64,000 bases of DNA from Marispirochaeta sp963667435. Its GTDB lineage: Bacteria > Spirochaetota > Spirochaetia > JC444 > Marispirochaetaceae. The stretch's first letter is position 1; every line of letters starts with the position of its first letter. Where the stretch lies: the NCBI GenBank assembly GCA_963667435.1, contig OY763414.1, positions 3,410,001 through 3,474,000 of the forward strand, in the 5' to 3' direction. A program made the position numbers and the translations under genes. Under the pieces are notes generated by a model, which was not told the DNA's origin, ran no database searches, and saw only the letters and a list, made by a program, of their open reading frames with translations. Below are positions 35,615 through 43,723 of this stretch, one piece after another.

Positions 35615-36483
35615 ATGAAAAGGTTGAGGCAGTACGCCCTCGGACTCTCCTGGAAGCCCTTGATTACCGGGCCCGAACGAAAGCTCTTCCCTTTGCCGGC
35701 GGAACAGATCTGATGGTGCGTCGCAGGGGATACACCGGAACTGACCCTGATTTCACAGAACCGGTGCTGTTTCTTGATGGAGTTCAGGAGCTGAAGGAGA
35801 TAAAAAATGACGGCGGAGTTTTGACAGTGGGCGCCGGTGTTACCCTGAGTGAGCTCCTGTCACGAACCGATCTGCCTCTGCTGCTGCTGCGCCGGGGTGT
35901 GGCGCTTATAGCCGCCCCGGGGTTGCGTAACCGAGCCACCCTGGCGGGCAATATCTGTAACGCATCCCCTGCGGCTGATTCTCTTCCGCCTCTCTATGTT
36001 CATAATGCCGAGGTGGTACTGACAGGGGCAGAAGGGGAGCGAACCCTCACTCTCCCTGATTTTATAATCGGGCCTGGAAAAACGGTGATGAAGGATGATG
36101 AACTGCTTACCTCGGTTAGGATTCCCCTTCTTTCTGAAGGCCACATCTATTACCGCAAAGTGGGAACCCGCAAGGCAAATGCTCTCTCCAAGCTTTCCGC
36201 CGCAGGCTTTGTCTGTCTTGAGGGGGGAATTATAAGGGATTTTCGTTTTGCCCTCGGAGCGGTGGCTCCTGTGGTGATTCGTCTTGGGGAGGTGGAGAGA
36301 TCAGTAACAGGCAAAGCGACTTCTGAACTGAACCAGGACGAACTGCTCAAAGCAGCAGCACCGGCAATACGGCCCATAAATGACCAGCGATCCACGGCGG
36401 GTTACCGTCGGCAGGTGGCATTGAACTGTCTGAAAGAGTTTCTTGAACAGATACAGCATAACAATTTTCCGGAGGAAACATGA
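35608..36483 (+). CDS. xdhB: xanthine-dehydrogenase-type FAD-binding subunit
   Basis: 291 residues (E. coli XdhB 292). FAD-binding motifs: PFAGGTDLMV near residue 30 and APGLRNRATLAGNICNASPA near 110, both standard for the CO-dehydrogenase/xanthine-dehydrogenase flavoprotein family. It completes the three-subunit hydroxylase with the two preceding genes. It overlaps the next gene by ATGA, so the PLP enzyme is translated together with it. Confidence 0.92.
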   Translation: MVNEKVEAVRPRTLLEALDYRARTKALPFAGGTDLMVRRRGYTGTDPDFTEPVLFLDGVQELKEIKNDGGVLTVGAGVTLSELLSRTDLPLLLLRRGVALIAAPGLRNRATLAGNICNASPAADSLPPLYVHNAEVVLTGAEGERTLTLPDFIIGPGKTVMKDDELLTSVRIPLLSEGHIYYRKVGTRKANALSKLSAAGFVCLEGGIIRDFRFALGAVAPVVIRLGEVERSVTGKATSELNQDELLKAAAPAIRPINDQRSTAGYRRQVALNCLKEFLEQIQHNNFPEET

Positions 36484-37943
36484 TTGACCTGACCCTGAAC
36501 CAAAAGCAGATAGAGAAAAACGCAAAGCTCTGCGCAAAAAAGGGCATACTGCTGCCCACATTCAAACAGATGGCGGACTCTTCCCTGATACCGGAAGAGA
36601 TTAAATCAGAACTGAAAAAGATTGACCTGAATGAAGTTCATTCCCGCAACCTGTACCGGGTAAGCTGGGAAAATGAGCCCACCGAAAACGGTGGTACCTA
36701 TGGCGGAGTAAACTGGATGGAACTGCCTTCTGCTCTAACCGGAGTAAAGGCCCGGATTGTCGGTCTTGTTGGCAAATGGTTTCCCACGGGCGCCCACAAG
36801 GTAGGCGCCGCATACAGCTGTCTGGCACCGACCCTGGTAACTGGACAGTTTGATCCGGAAAGCAACATGGCGGTTTGGCCCTCTACAGGGAACTATTGTC
36901 GAGGCGGTGCCTATATTTCCAGGCTTCTTGGCTGTAAATCAATCGCCATTCTGCCGGAAGAGATGTCAAAAGAGCGTTTCAAGTGGCTTGAAACTATGGC
37001 CGACGAGACCATTGCCACCCCGGGCTGCGAAAGCAATGTAAAAGAGATTTTCGACAAATGCCACGAACTGGATGCGGAACGGGGAGAGCATATCTTTATC
37101 TTCAACCAGTTTGCCGAGTTCGGCAATCATCTCTGGCATCATGAGGTAACCGGCCGTGCGATGGAGAAGGTATTGAAGCAGGTTATGAAGCCCGGCGACA
37201 GTTTTGCCGGAACCTGTATCTCTTCGGGTTCCGCAGGAACTACTGCATCCGGGGAGTACCTGAAAACACGCTTTCCCGGCGCAAAGCTTGCGGTCAGCGA
37301 GGCTGTGCAGTGTCCCACTCTGCTTTCCAACGGCTTCGGCGGCCACCGTATTGAAGGAATAGGCGACAAGCATGTTCCCTGGATTCACAATGTAAAGAAC
37401 ACCGATATGATTGTTGCTGTAGACGATGAAGCCACCATGCGGCTCCTGCGTCTTTTCAACGAGAAGGTTGGCCGGGAATATCTGGTACAGAAAGGTCTCG
37501 ATCCTGCTCTTGTGTCGGTTCTGGATACCATGGGCATCAGCGGTATCTGTAATATGCTCACAGCCGTGAAGTTTGCAAAGTACTACGAACTCACCGAGGA
37601 TGATGTGGTAATGACGGTCTTTACCGATTCCGAAGCCATGTATACCTCCCGTCTGCAGGAGCTGACTGAAGAGCGGGGACCTTACTCCAGGGAAAATGCC
37701 GTGGCCGATTACGAGTTGCTGATGCAGACCGGAATCGACTCGTTGTTGGAACTGCGCTACGAGGATCGCAAACGGGTACACAACCTGAAATACTATACCT
37801 GGGTTGAACAGCAGGGAAAAACCTACGAGGAAATCAATGCCCAGTGGTACGACCGAAGCTATTGGAAGAGTATCTACGAAACCAGGGATGAACTGGACAA
37901 GCTGATTGAAGAGTTTAATGAGAAGGTGAAAGGGTATATGTAA
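36480..37943 (+). CDS. PLP-dependent fold-type II enzyme in the position expected for YgeX
   Basis: 487 residues with GGAGG before the ATG. Schiff-base lysine is Lys107 (PTGAHKVGAAY), the substrate-carboxylate loop is STGNYCRGG near 140, and the PLP-phosphate loop is SSGSAGTTASG near 248. The last 90 residues are an unusual acidic and aromatic extension (YTWVEQQGKTYEEINAQW). E. coli and gut anaerobes have YgeX (diaminopropionate ammonia-lyase, about 400 residues) in this locus. This protein is about 90 residues longer, and its motifs differ from those I remember for YgeX. It may perform the same alpha,beta-elimination by a non-orthologous enzyme. The substrate is inferred, not shown. Confidence 0.75.
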   Translation: MIDLTLNQKQIEKNAKLCAKKGILLPTFKQMADSSLIPEEIKSELKKIDLNEVHSRNLYRVSWENEPTENGGTYGGVNWMELPSALTGVKARIVGLVGKWFPTGAHKVGAAYSCLAPTLVTGQFDPESNMAVWPSTGNYCRGGAYISRLLGCKSIAILPEEMSKERFKWLETMADETIATPGCESNVKEIFDKCHELDAERGEHIFIFNQFAEFGNHLWHHEVTGRAMEKVLKQVMKPGDSFAGTCISSGSAGTTASGEYLKTRFPGAKLAVSEAVQCPTLLSNGFGGHRIEGIGDKHVPWIHNVKNTDMIVAVDDEATMRLLRLFNEKVGREYLVQKGLDPALVSVLDTMGISGICNMLTAVKFAKYYELTEDDVVMTVFTDSEAMYTSRLQELTEERGPYSRENAVADYELLMQTGIDSLLELRYEDRKRVHNLKYYTWVEQQGKTYEEINAQWYDRSYWKSIYETRDELDKLIEEFNEKVKGYM

Positions 37944-37944
37944 G

Positions 37945-38060
37945 ACCCTCACCCCCAACCCCCTCTCGCTCTCATTTAAAGAGGGGCGAGGGGGCTTCTG
38001 TTCCGATGGCCGGTCGCTACTGTCACCCTCTCCCTCTGGGAGAGGGCCGGGGTGAGGGTT
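37945..38060. repeat. GC-rich palindromic element, copy 1
   Basis: About 116 bases starting ACCCTCACCCCCAACCCCCT and ending with the near-complement GGCCGGGGTGAGGGTT. Inner pairs CCCTCTCGCT / AAAGAGGGGCGAGGG and CCCTCTCCCT / GGGAGAGGG give nested hairpins. The same plan recurs at 39541-39672 and, worn, at 44931-45045. No coding capacity; resembles a REP/MITE-type non-autonomous element. Confidence 0.75.
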
Positions 38061-38147
38061 GGTAAAAGCTTCTTACGGGATGTAATTGGTTCTGAAAAGC
38101 CAACACCAGGATAAAGGCTACATGAGAGATATAAAGAGGGGAAGAAC

Positions 38148-39512
38148 ATGCTGTTACTGAAAAACTGTTTTCATCTGGTTCAGAAGGCTGACGAACCTGG
38201 GGTTTCCGGGATGGATCTCCTTATAGACGGAAACCGGATTACTGATATAGGGAAAAATCTGCCGGTTCCTGCGGGAGATTGCCGTGTTATTGATGCCTCA
38301 AAACATCTGGTGATTCCCGGACTGGTGAATACCCATCACCATTTTTATCAGACTCTTACCCGCAATCTGCCTGCTGTGCAGAATGCAAAGCTGTTCAACT
38401 GGCTGGTTTACCTTTACGAGGTGTGGAAATATGTGGATCAGGATGCTATTTACTGGTCTACAGCCCTTGCAACGGCGGAACTTTTAAAGACCGGCTGCAC
38501 TCTTACTTCTGATCATCACTACCTGTATCCAAACAATGTTTCCGCCGACATTATGGCAACCCAGTTTGAGGCTGCAGGAGTTACAGGTATCCGTTTTTCA
38601 CCTACAAGAGGCTCCATGAGCCTTTCAAAAAAGGATGGTGGACTGCCGCCGGATACTGTTGTTCAAACCGAAGATATAATTATGCAGGATTCGGAGAGGG
38701 TTATAAGAGAGTTTCATAACCCGGAGCCTTTTTCCATGAAGAAAATTGCCCTGGCTCCCTGCAGTCCTTTTTCCGATTCCGAACAGCTTTTAAAGGATAC
38801 TGCGGCTCTTGCCCGGCAGCATGGTGTATTGCTGCACACCCATCTTGCAGAAACGGAAGACGAAAACGCCTACTGCGAAAGGGTGTTCAAGCGTCGACCT
38901 CTGAAGGTTATGGAAGATTGTGATTTTGTCGGCCCCGATGTCTGGTTTGCCCACGGTGTTTTCTTCAATGATGATGAACTGAAGGTGCTGAAGGAGACTG
39001 GCTGTTCCATCGGTCACTGTCCTACCTCCAATATGCGTTTGGGCTCAGGTATCTGCCGGGTTCGGGACATGCTCGATACGGGTATTAATGTGAGTCTTGC
39101 GGTGGACGGCAGTGCTTCCAATGACTCTTCTGATATGGTGGGGGAACTGCGGAATGCCCTGCTGCTGCAGCGGGTCGCCAGGGGATCGGATGCCCTGACT
39201 GCAGCGGAAGTTTTGAGGATGGGCACGGAGAACGGGGCGAAGCTGCTTAACTTTCCCGAGTGCGGTACCCTGTATCCCGGACAGGCGGCAGACATTGCCA
39301 TGTTTGATATGCAGCGCATGGAGTATGCAGGGGCTTTGAGCGACCCCATGGCGGCGCTGATTTTTTCCGGCTACAATCATGGCTCGGACTACACCATCGT
39401 CAACGGAAAGGTGGTAGTTGATAAGGGACGACTAACCGGAATCACCGAAGAGGAGATCCGGGATAAGGCAAATGCCGCGGCGGAGAGACTGTACCGCAAG
39501 GCGGATATTTGA
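38148..39512 (+). CDS. 8-oxoguanine-deaminase-like amidohydrolase
   Basis: 454 residues with GAGGGGAAGA before the ATG. COG0402 metal motifs are present: NTHHHFYQTLTR, TLTSDHHYLYP, HTHLAETEDE, AHGVFFND and VDGSASNDSSD. The NTHHHxYQxLTR plus VQNAKLFNWL stretch resembles 8-oxoguanine deaminases and hydroxyatrazine-type hydrolases more than SsnA. It probably removes an exocyclic amine from an oxidised purine, giving urate-type products for the rest of the locus. It stands as a single gene between two copies of the palindromic repeat, suggesting later insertion into the locus. Confidence 0.82.
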   Translation: MLLLKNCFHLVQKADEPGVSGMDLLIDGNRITDIGKNLPVPAGDCRVIDASKHLVIPGLVNTHHHFYQTLTRNLPAVQNAKLFNWLVYLYEVWKYVDQDAIYWSTALATAELLKTGCTLTSDHHYLYPNNVSADIMATQFEAAGVTGIRFSPTRGSMSLSKKDGGLPPDTVVQTEDIIMQDSERVIREFHNPEPFSMKKIALAPCSPFSDSEQLLKDTAALARQHGVLLHTHLAETEDENAYCERVFKRRPLKVMEDCDFVGPDVWFAHGVFFNDDELKVLKETGCSIGHCPTSNMRLGSGICRVRDMLDTGINVSLAVDGSASNDSSDMVGELRNALLLQRVARGSDALTAAEVLRMGTENGAKLLNFPECGTLYPGQAADIAMFDMQRMEYAGALSDPMAALIFSGYNHGSDYTIVNGKVVVDKGRLTGITEEEIRDKANAAAERLYRKADI

Positions 39513-39848
39513 AGGACTGAGGGGATTTCACAGAGGGATCAACCCTCACTCCCCAACCCCCTCTCGCTTTTATTTAAAGAGGGGCGAGGGCGATTTTGTC
39601 CTGCTAACTTATTGCTTTTATCACCCTCTCCCTTTTTCAAAGAAAGGTGAGGGCTGGGGTGAGGGGCGGTTAAATAAGGGAGATGCTTTTTTTTAAAAGC
39701 GCTGATAAACAGAGGGATATAAGGATTTTTCGTTTATCCTTCATAAGGTCGATAAGAAAGTTTTTGAATGGCAGGAACCGGGTGCGATGGAAAAGCAAGT
39801 TTTCCGAGGACGCGATGTTCTCTGTGAGAGATATTACAGGAGCGGGTT
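39513..39848 (+). other. 336-base gap with a palindromic repeat and no convincing gene
   Basis: The first half is repeat copy 2 (39541-39672). The second half (39673-39848) holds a T-run (TTTTTTTT followed by AAAAGC at about 39688) and the ribosome site AGGAG for ygfM. A 60-codon frame from 39683 runs into ygfM but has no plausible composition or independent support. Confidence 0.6.
39541..39672. repeat. GC-rich palindromic element, copy 2
   Basis: About 132 bases with the same order of blocks as copy 1: AACCCTCACTCCCCAACCCC, then CTCTCGC, TTTAAAGAGGGGCGAGGG, CACCCTCTCCCTTT, and GAGGGCTGGGGTGAGGGG at the far end. The inner arm is longer than in copy 1, so it is a related but not identical copy. 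Confidence 0.75.
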
Positions 39849-40664
39849 ATGATAATGGAGTTTAAACAGGCTTCATCGGTGGATGAAGCGGTCGGCCTGA
39901 AGAAGGACGGCTATATATTTCTGGCCGGGGGTACCCAGGTGAACAGTACCCCCTTCAAGATGCGACACGAGAGTCACCGCCGGGAGAAGGTTGTCTCCCT
40001 TACCGGCCTGGGACTGGAAGGGATCAGCAGTGAGGGCGGCGAAGTAATTGTAGGGGCTATGACAACCCTGCAGGATATTGCCGACAGCAGTGAAGTTCCT
40101 CAGGCTTTAAAAGATGCGGCAGGTTTTATTCCTACCCGCAGTGTGCGGAACATTGCCACCATTGGCGGTAATGTGGGAGCAAAGAGGGCAGACTCCTATG
40201 TGATTCCCGCTCTTATTGCCCTTGGAGCCTCGGCTGATACAGTAAACGGCAGTGTCAGTGTGGAAGAGTATATCTCCACAGATGCGGAAGATCTGATCTT
40301 AAGCTTCCGGATACCGGCGGTTAGTTCGGGTAAAAAAAGTGTCTGCCGGGCGGTTAAGGAATCCCGTTCTCATGTAGCCCTGCCGGTGGTGAGCGCTGCT
40401 GTACGGGCTGCTTCCGAGGGCGGAAAAGTAACGGAAATTATAATTGCCGCCGGTTGTGTTGCGGCAAAAACAGTCAGGCTTTCTGCTGTCGAGGAGGGTA
40501 TCCTTTCCGGTGCTGTATCTCTGGAAGGAGAGTTCCTTGAAACCGCTATTGCCGGTGCCCTGCATCCGTCAGAAGACATTCTCGGCAGTAAAGCATTTAA
40601 AACCTACCTGAACTCGGTACTGATTGCGGACCTTGTACGGGCCTGCATCCGGGAGGTGGTGTAA
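39849..40664 (+). CDS. ygfM: YgfM-type FAD-binding subunit
   Basis: 271 residues (E. coli YgfM 259), with AGGAG upstream of ATG 39849; ATG 39855 is an alternative two codons in. FAD motifs: FLAGGTQVNS near residue 26 and SVRNIATIGGNVGAKRADS near 97, the latter a variant of the usual LAGN loop. It is the flavin partner of XdhD, whose start codon overlaps its stop. It probably carries electrons between XdhD and YgfK. Confidence 0.9.
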   Translation: MIMEFKQASSVDEAVGLKKDGYIFLAGGTQVNSTPFKMRHESHRREKVVSLTGLGLEGISSEGGEVIVGAMTTLQDIADSSEVPQALKDAAGFIPTRSVRNIATIGGNVGAKRADSYVIPALIALGASADTVNGSVSVEEYISTDAEDLILSFRIPAVSSGKKSVCRAVKESRSHVALPVVSAAVRAASEGGKVTEIIIAAGCVAAKTVRLSAVEEGILSGAVSLEGEFLETAIAGALHPSEDILGSKAFKTYLNSVLIADLVRACIREVV

Positions 40665-43534
40665 TGAAGATAAGTTTTACCCTTAACGGAAAGCTCGTAG
40701 GTTTTGAAGGTGCTCCCGGCGAGTCTGCCCAGAAGTTTCTACAGCGAAACGGTATTGCCTCGGTGCGGAACTCCGACGACGGCTTCGGTTTTGCAGGATC
40801 CGACAGTATCCTGCTGGACGGCAGAATTGTTGGTTCAAATATCATGGTGGCGCCCCAGCTGGAAGGCCGGGATGTTAAAACCATTGAGTTTTACGGTACC
40901 AGCCGCACCCTGAGTGTTGTGCAGCAGGCTATGCTTGATTCCGGCTGTGTTCAGTCAGGCTATAACTCTCCTGCAGCAGCCATGATGATCCACGAGCTTC
41001 TGGACCGCAGTCCTGAGCCTTCAAAGGATGAGGTAAAAGACGCGCTGTCCGGACTATTCAACCGGGCCACGGGATACGAGCAGTTTTTCCAGGCCGTTGA
41101 ACTTGCCTCGGCAAGAATGAAAGACCCGGCCTATACAAAGGTTCAGGCTCCATCCTTCGGCCCCAATTACGATATTGTAGGCAAGCCGGAGCCAAAGAAG
41201 GATTCCGCCCGCATGGTTGCCGGTGACAGGGTTTTTGTTGAAGACCGGGTTGAGCCGGGCAGCTGTATTCTGAAAGTTCTCCGCAGTCCCCATGCCCACG
41301 CCTGGATTAAGAGTATTGACACCAGTGAGGCCGAAGCTGTTCCAGGTGTTGTGGGTATTTTTACCTATAAAGATGCTCCGAAAAAGGTTTACACCCAGGC
41401 TGGGCAGAATTTTCCCGAGCCTTCTCCTTACGACAGAATGGTTCTTTCCCGTAAAGTGCGCCACATCGGTGACAGAGTTGCCGCTGTGGTAGCAGAAACA
41501 CTTGAGGCGGCGGAAAAAGCCCGTGATCTGATAAAGGTACAGTATGAAGTACTTCCCACTGTTCTGGACTGGGACGATGCCTATGACGACAGTCTTCCTC
41601 GGATTCATAATGGCCCGATCGAGTATGTGGAAGGTGCTCCGGATGATCTTGCCGAACTGAATGCTTCGGTGAACAGCGAAGAGGAGCCGGTAATCTACCA
41701 GTTCCCCATCGGGGGGAATCCCCGCAAAAACATCGCTTCTTCTATTTCCGGAGGTATTGGCGATCTTGAAAAGGGTTTTGCCGAGGCCGATGCGGTAATT
41801 GAACGCACCTATACCACTACCCAGATTCAGTGTACTCCCCTGGAGATGCATGTCTGCTATGCAAAGATGGAGGGTGACAGGCTTGTGGTGCATGCATCCA
41901 CCCAGGTTCCTTACCATGTGCGCAGGCTTATTTCCACTCTGCTGGATCTGCCGGAAAACAAGGTGCGCATTATCAAGGAGCGGGTCGGCGGCGGCTACGG
42001 CTCCAAGCAGGATATGACCATTGAAGATCTGGTGGCCTTCTGCGCATACAAGACCGGCCGGGCGGTTTTTCAGCACTACAGCCGGGAGGAGGAGTTTATT
42101 GCCAACTCATCCCGCAAGCCTATGCGCTGTACAGTAAAACTTGGAGCTAAAAAAGACGGCACCATGACCGCCATGTATGTAAAGGTTGAATCAAACCAGG
42201 GAGCCTACGGAGCACACTGTTTAACGGTTCCCATGAACGGTGTTTCCAAGAGTCTGCCCCTGTTTCTCTGCGACAATGCGGGCTTTGATGTTGTAGCCCT
42301 CTATTCCAACAGACCTCCCACGGGAGCCTACCAGGGCTACGGTGCGCCCAAGGTTAATTATGCGGTGCAGTTGGCGGTTAAGGAGTTAGCTGCGGAGATC
42401 GGTGTTGATCACCTTGAGGTGGTGGAGAAGAACCGGGTTAAAGAAGGTTCAATGCTTGAGATTCTCCGCTGCCTCGGTGAGGGCCGGGAAGGCGCTCCCG
42501 CACCGGCAACAACCTGCGGTCTGGGACCTGCTCTGGAGCAGGGGGCAGAGATGATTAACTGGTCTGCCCGGGAAGAGAGCGGTGACCCGGATATAAAGAT
42601 CGGCAAGGGGCTGGCCACGGTGCAGCAGGGGTCCGGGCTTCCCGGTCTTGATTCGGCCAATGCAATTATAAAGATGCTTGGTGACGGAACCTTTCTGGTG
42701 CAGTCCGGCGGGGCCGACCTGGGTACCGGCCTTGACCTTGTGAGTGCCAAGATTACCGCCGAGGTTTTAAAGTGTGATATGGATACGGTCACCGTACAGT
42801 CCGGTGATACCGATGCTGCCCCCTTTGATACTGGCGCCTACGCCTCCAGCGGCACCTACTTTTCCGGCGGCGCCACCCGCAACGCGGCCATGAAGATGGC
42901 GGAGCAGATTAAGAGCGAAGCTGCTGCAATTCTCGGTGAGAATCCTGAAGATATTGAACTGCTGCGGCCTGGAATAGCCCGGGGAAAAACCGGCGAGCTT
43001 ACCTACCGAAAGCTTGCCTGGCACAGTCAGACCGGCGAAGGCTGCGGTCAGCTAATAGCTTCCGCAAGTTTTACCACCGACAAGTTCAGTTTCCCTTATG
43101 GTGCCCACTTCTGTCAGGTGGCGGTGAATACCCGCACCGGCAAGGTGAAGGTTCAGAAGTACTATGCCCTGGAGGACTGCGGTACTCCCATAAATCCGGA
43201 ATACGCCATGGGACAGGTATACGGTGCGGTGGTGAAATCCATGGGCCATGCCTTGTATGAAGAGATGATCTTTGACAAGGACGGACGTTGTCTGAATACC
43301 GACCTGAGAAGCTACGGGGTGCCCATGATCGGAGATATCCCCGAGGATTTCAAGACGGTCCTGATAGAGACGGATGATCCTTTCGGACCCTTCGGAGCCA
43401 AGTCGGTTTCGGAGATAAGCGTAAACGGTGCGGCCCCTGCCATTGCCGCGGCTATCTATGATGCCGCTGGTATCTGGATGCGGGACTGGCCCTTCAGCCC
43501 TGAGAAGATTCTGAAGGCGTTGAAAAAGATGTAG
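40664..43534 (+). CDS. xdhD: XdhD-type molybdenum hydroxylase (urate/xanthine interconversion candidate)
   Basis: 956 residues, exactly the length I recall for E. coli XdhD. The N-terminal 160 residues keep the fold of a two-cluster ferredoxin domain but not its ligands: where CxxGxCGAC should be it reads VRNSDDGFGFAGSD, and CGYCTPGM / CRCTGY are QSGYNSPAA / NRATGY. The Mo-pterin part is intact: GGGYGSKQDM near 445, GAYQGYGAPK, GTGLDLVSAK and Glu in FGAKSVSEIS. In related anaerobes this enzyme is linked to selenium and molybdenum and to reductive or oxidative steps between urate and xanthine. Lacking its own clusters, it must receive or pass electrons through YgfM and YgfK. Confidence 0.93.
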   Translation: MKISFTLNGKLVGFEGAPGESAQKFLQRNGIASVRNSDDGFGFAGSDSILLDGRIVGSNIMVAPQLEGRDVKTIEFYGTSRTLSVVQQAMLDSGCVQSGYNSPAAAMMIHELLDRSPEPSKDEVKDALSGLFNRATGYEQFFQAVELASARMKDPAYTKVQAPSFGPNYDIVGKPEPKKDSARMVAGDRVFVEDRVEPGSCILKVLRSPHAHAWIKSIDTSEAEAVPGVVGIFTYKDAPKKVYTQAGQNFPEPSPYDRMVLSRKVRHIGDRVAAVVAETLEAAEKARDLIKVQYEVLPTVLDWDDAYDDSLPRIHNGPIEYVEGAPDDLAELNASVNSEEEPVIYQFPIGGNPRKNIASSISGGIGDLEKGFAEADAVIERTYTTTQIQCTPLEMHVCYAKMEGDRLVVHASTQVPYHVRRLISTLLDLPENKVRIIKERVGGGYGSKQDMTIEDLVAFCAYKTGRAVFQHYSREEEFIANSSRKPMRCTVKLGAKKDGTMTAMYVKVESNQGAYGAHCLTVPMNGVSKSLPLFLCDNAGFDVVALYSNRPPTGAYQGYGAPKVNYAVQLAVKELAAEIGVDHLEVVEKNRVKEGSMLEILRCLGEGREGAPAPATTCGLGPALEQGAEMINWSAREESGDPDIKIGKGLATVQQGSGLPGLDSANAIIKMLGDGTFLVQSGGADLGTGLDLVSAKITAEVLKCDMDTVTVQSGDTDAAPFDTGAYASSGTYFSGGATRNAAMKMAEQIKSEAAAILGENPEDIELLRPGIARGKTGELTYRKLAWHSQTGEGCGQLIASASFTTDKFSFPYGAHFCQVAVNTRTGKVKVQKYYALEDCGTPINPEYAMGQVYGAVVKSMGHALYEEMIFDKDGRCLNTDLRSYGVPMIGDIPEDFKTVLIETDDPFGPFGAKSVSEISVNGAAPAIAAAIYDAAGIWMRDWPFSPEKILKALKKM

Positions 43535-43550
43535 AAGAGACGACGCGTCA

Positions 43551-43582
43551 CCCGACCACTAAATTGAGATTTAGTGGTCGGG
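43551..43582. repeat. 14-bp perfect inverted repeat after xdhD
   Basis: CCCGACCACTAAAT (43551-43564) and its exact complement (43569-43582) flank the loop TGAG, 17 bases past the xdhD stop. The stem is strong, but no U-run follows. It may be a stability hairpin, operator or transposon end. Confidence 0.6.
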
Positions 43583-43610
43583 CGTCAGGGATAGAAGTGA
43601 AAATCCCGCA

Positions 43611-43633
43611 GGGGCTCTCTACCGGAGAGCCCC
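43611..43633. repeat. 9-bp inverted repeat before ygeW
   Basis: GGGGCTCTC (43611-43619) and GAGAGCCCC (43625-43633) pair over five bases. With the hairpin at 43551-43582 it fills the xdhD-ygeW gap. The following GC-rich stretch (43640-43690) has no coding capacity. Confidence 0.5.
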
Positions 43634-43723
43634 GAGGAATTGCAGCGGATAGCCCGGCCCGACCGAGAGGGAGGGAGACGCCCGGATGAAGAAGAAATAG
43701 AGAACGAGTAACAAGGAGAGGCT

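Noticed and set aside
36966..37958. Long minus-strand open frame (330 codons) opposite the PLP enzyme gene
   Set aside because: No ribosome site, odd composition and full overlap with a well-supported gene. Such shadows are common in this GC-rich locus.
39683..39865. 60-codon frame ahead of ygfM
   Set aside because: It begins in a T-run, overlaps the ygfM start and has low-complexity basic composition.
41054..42076. Minus-strand 340-codon frame opposite xdhD
   Set aside because: Entirely inside xdhD with no family features; a reading-frame shadow.
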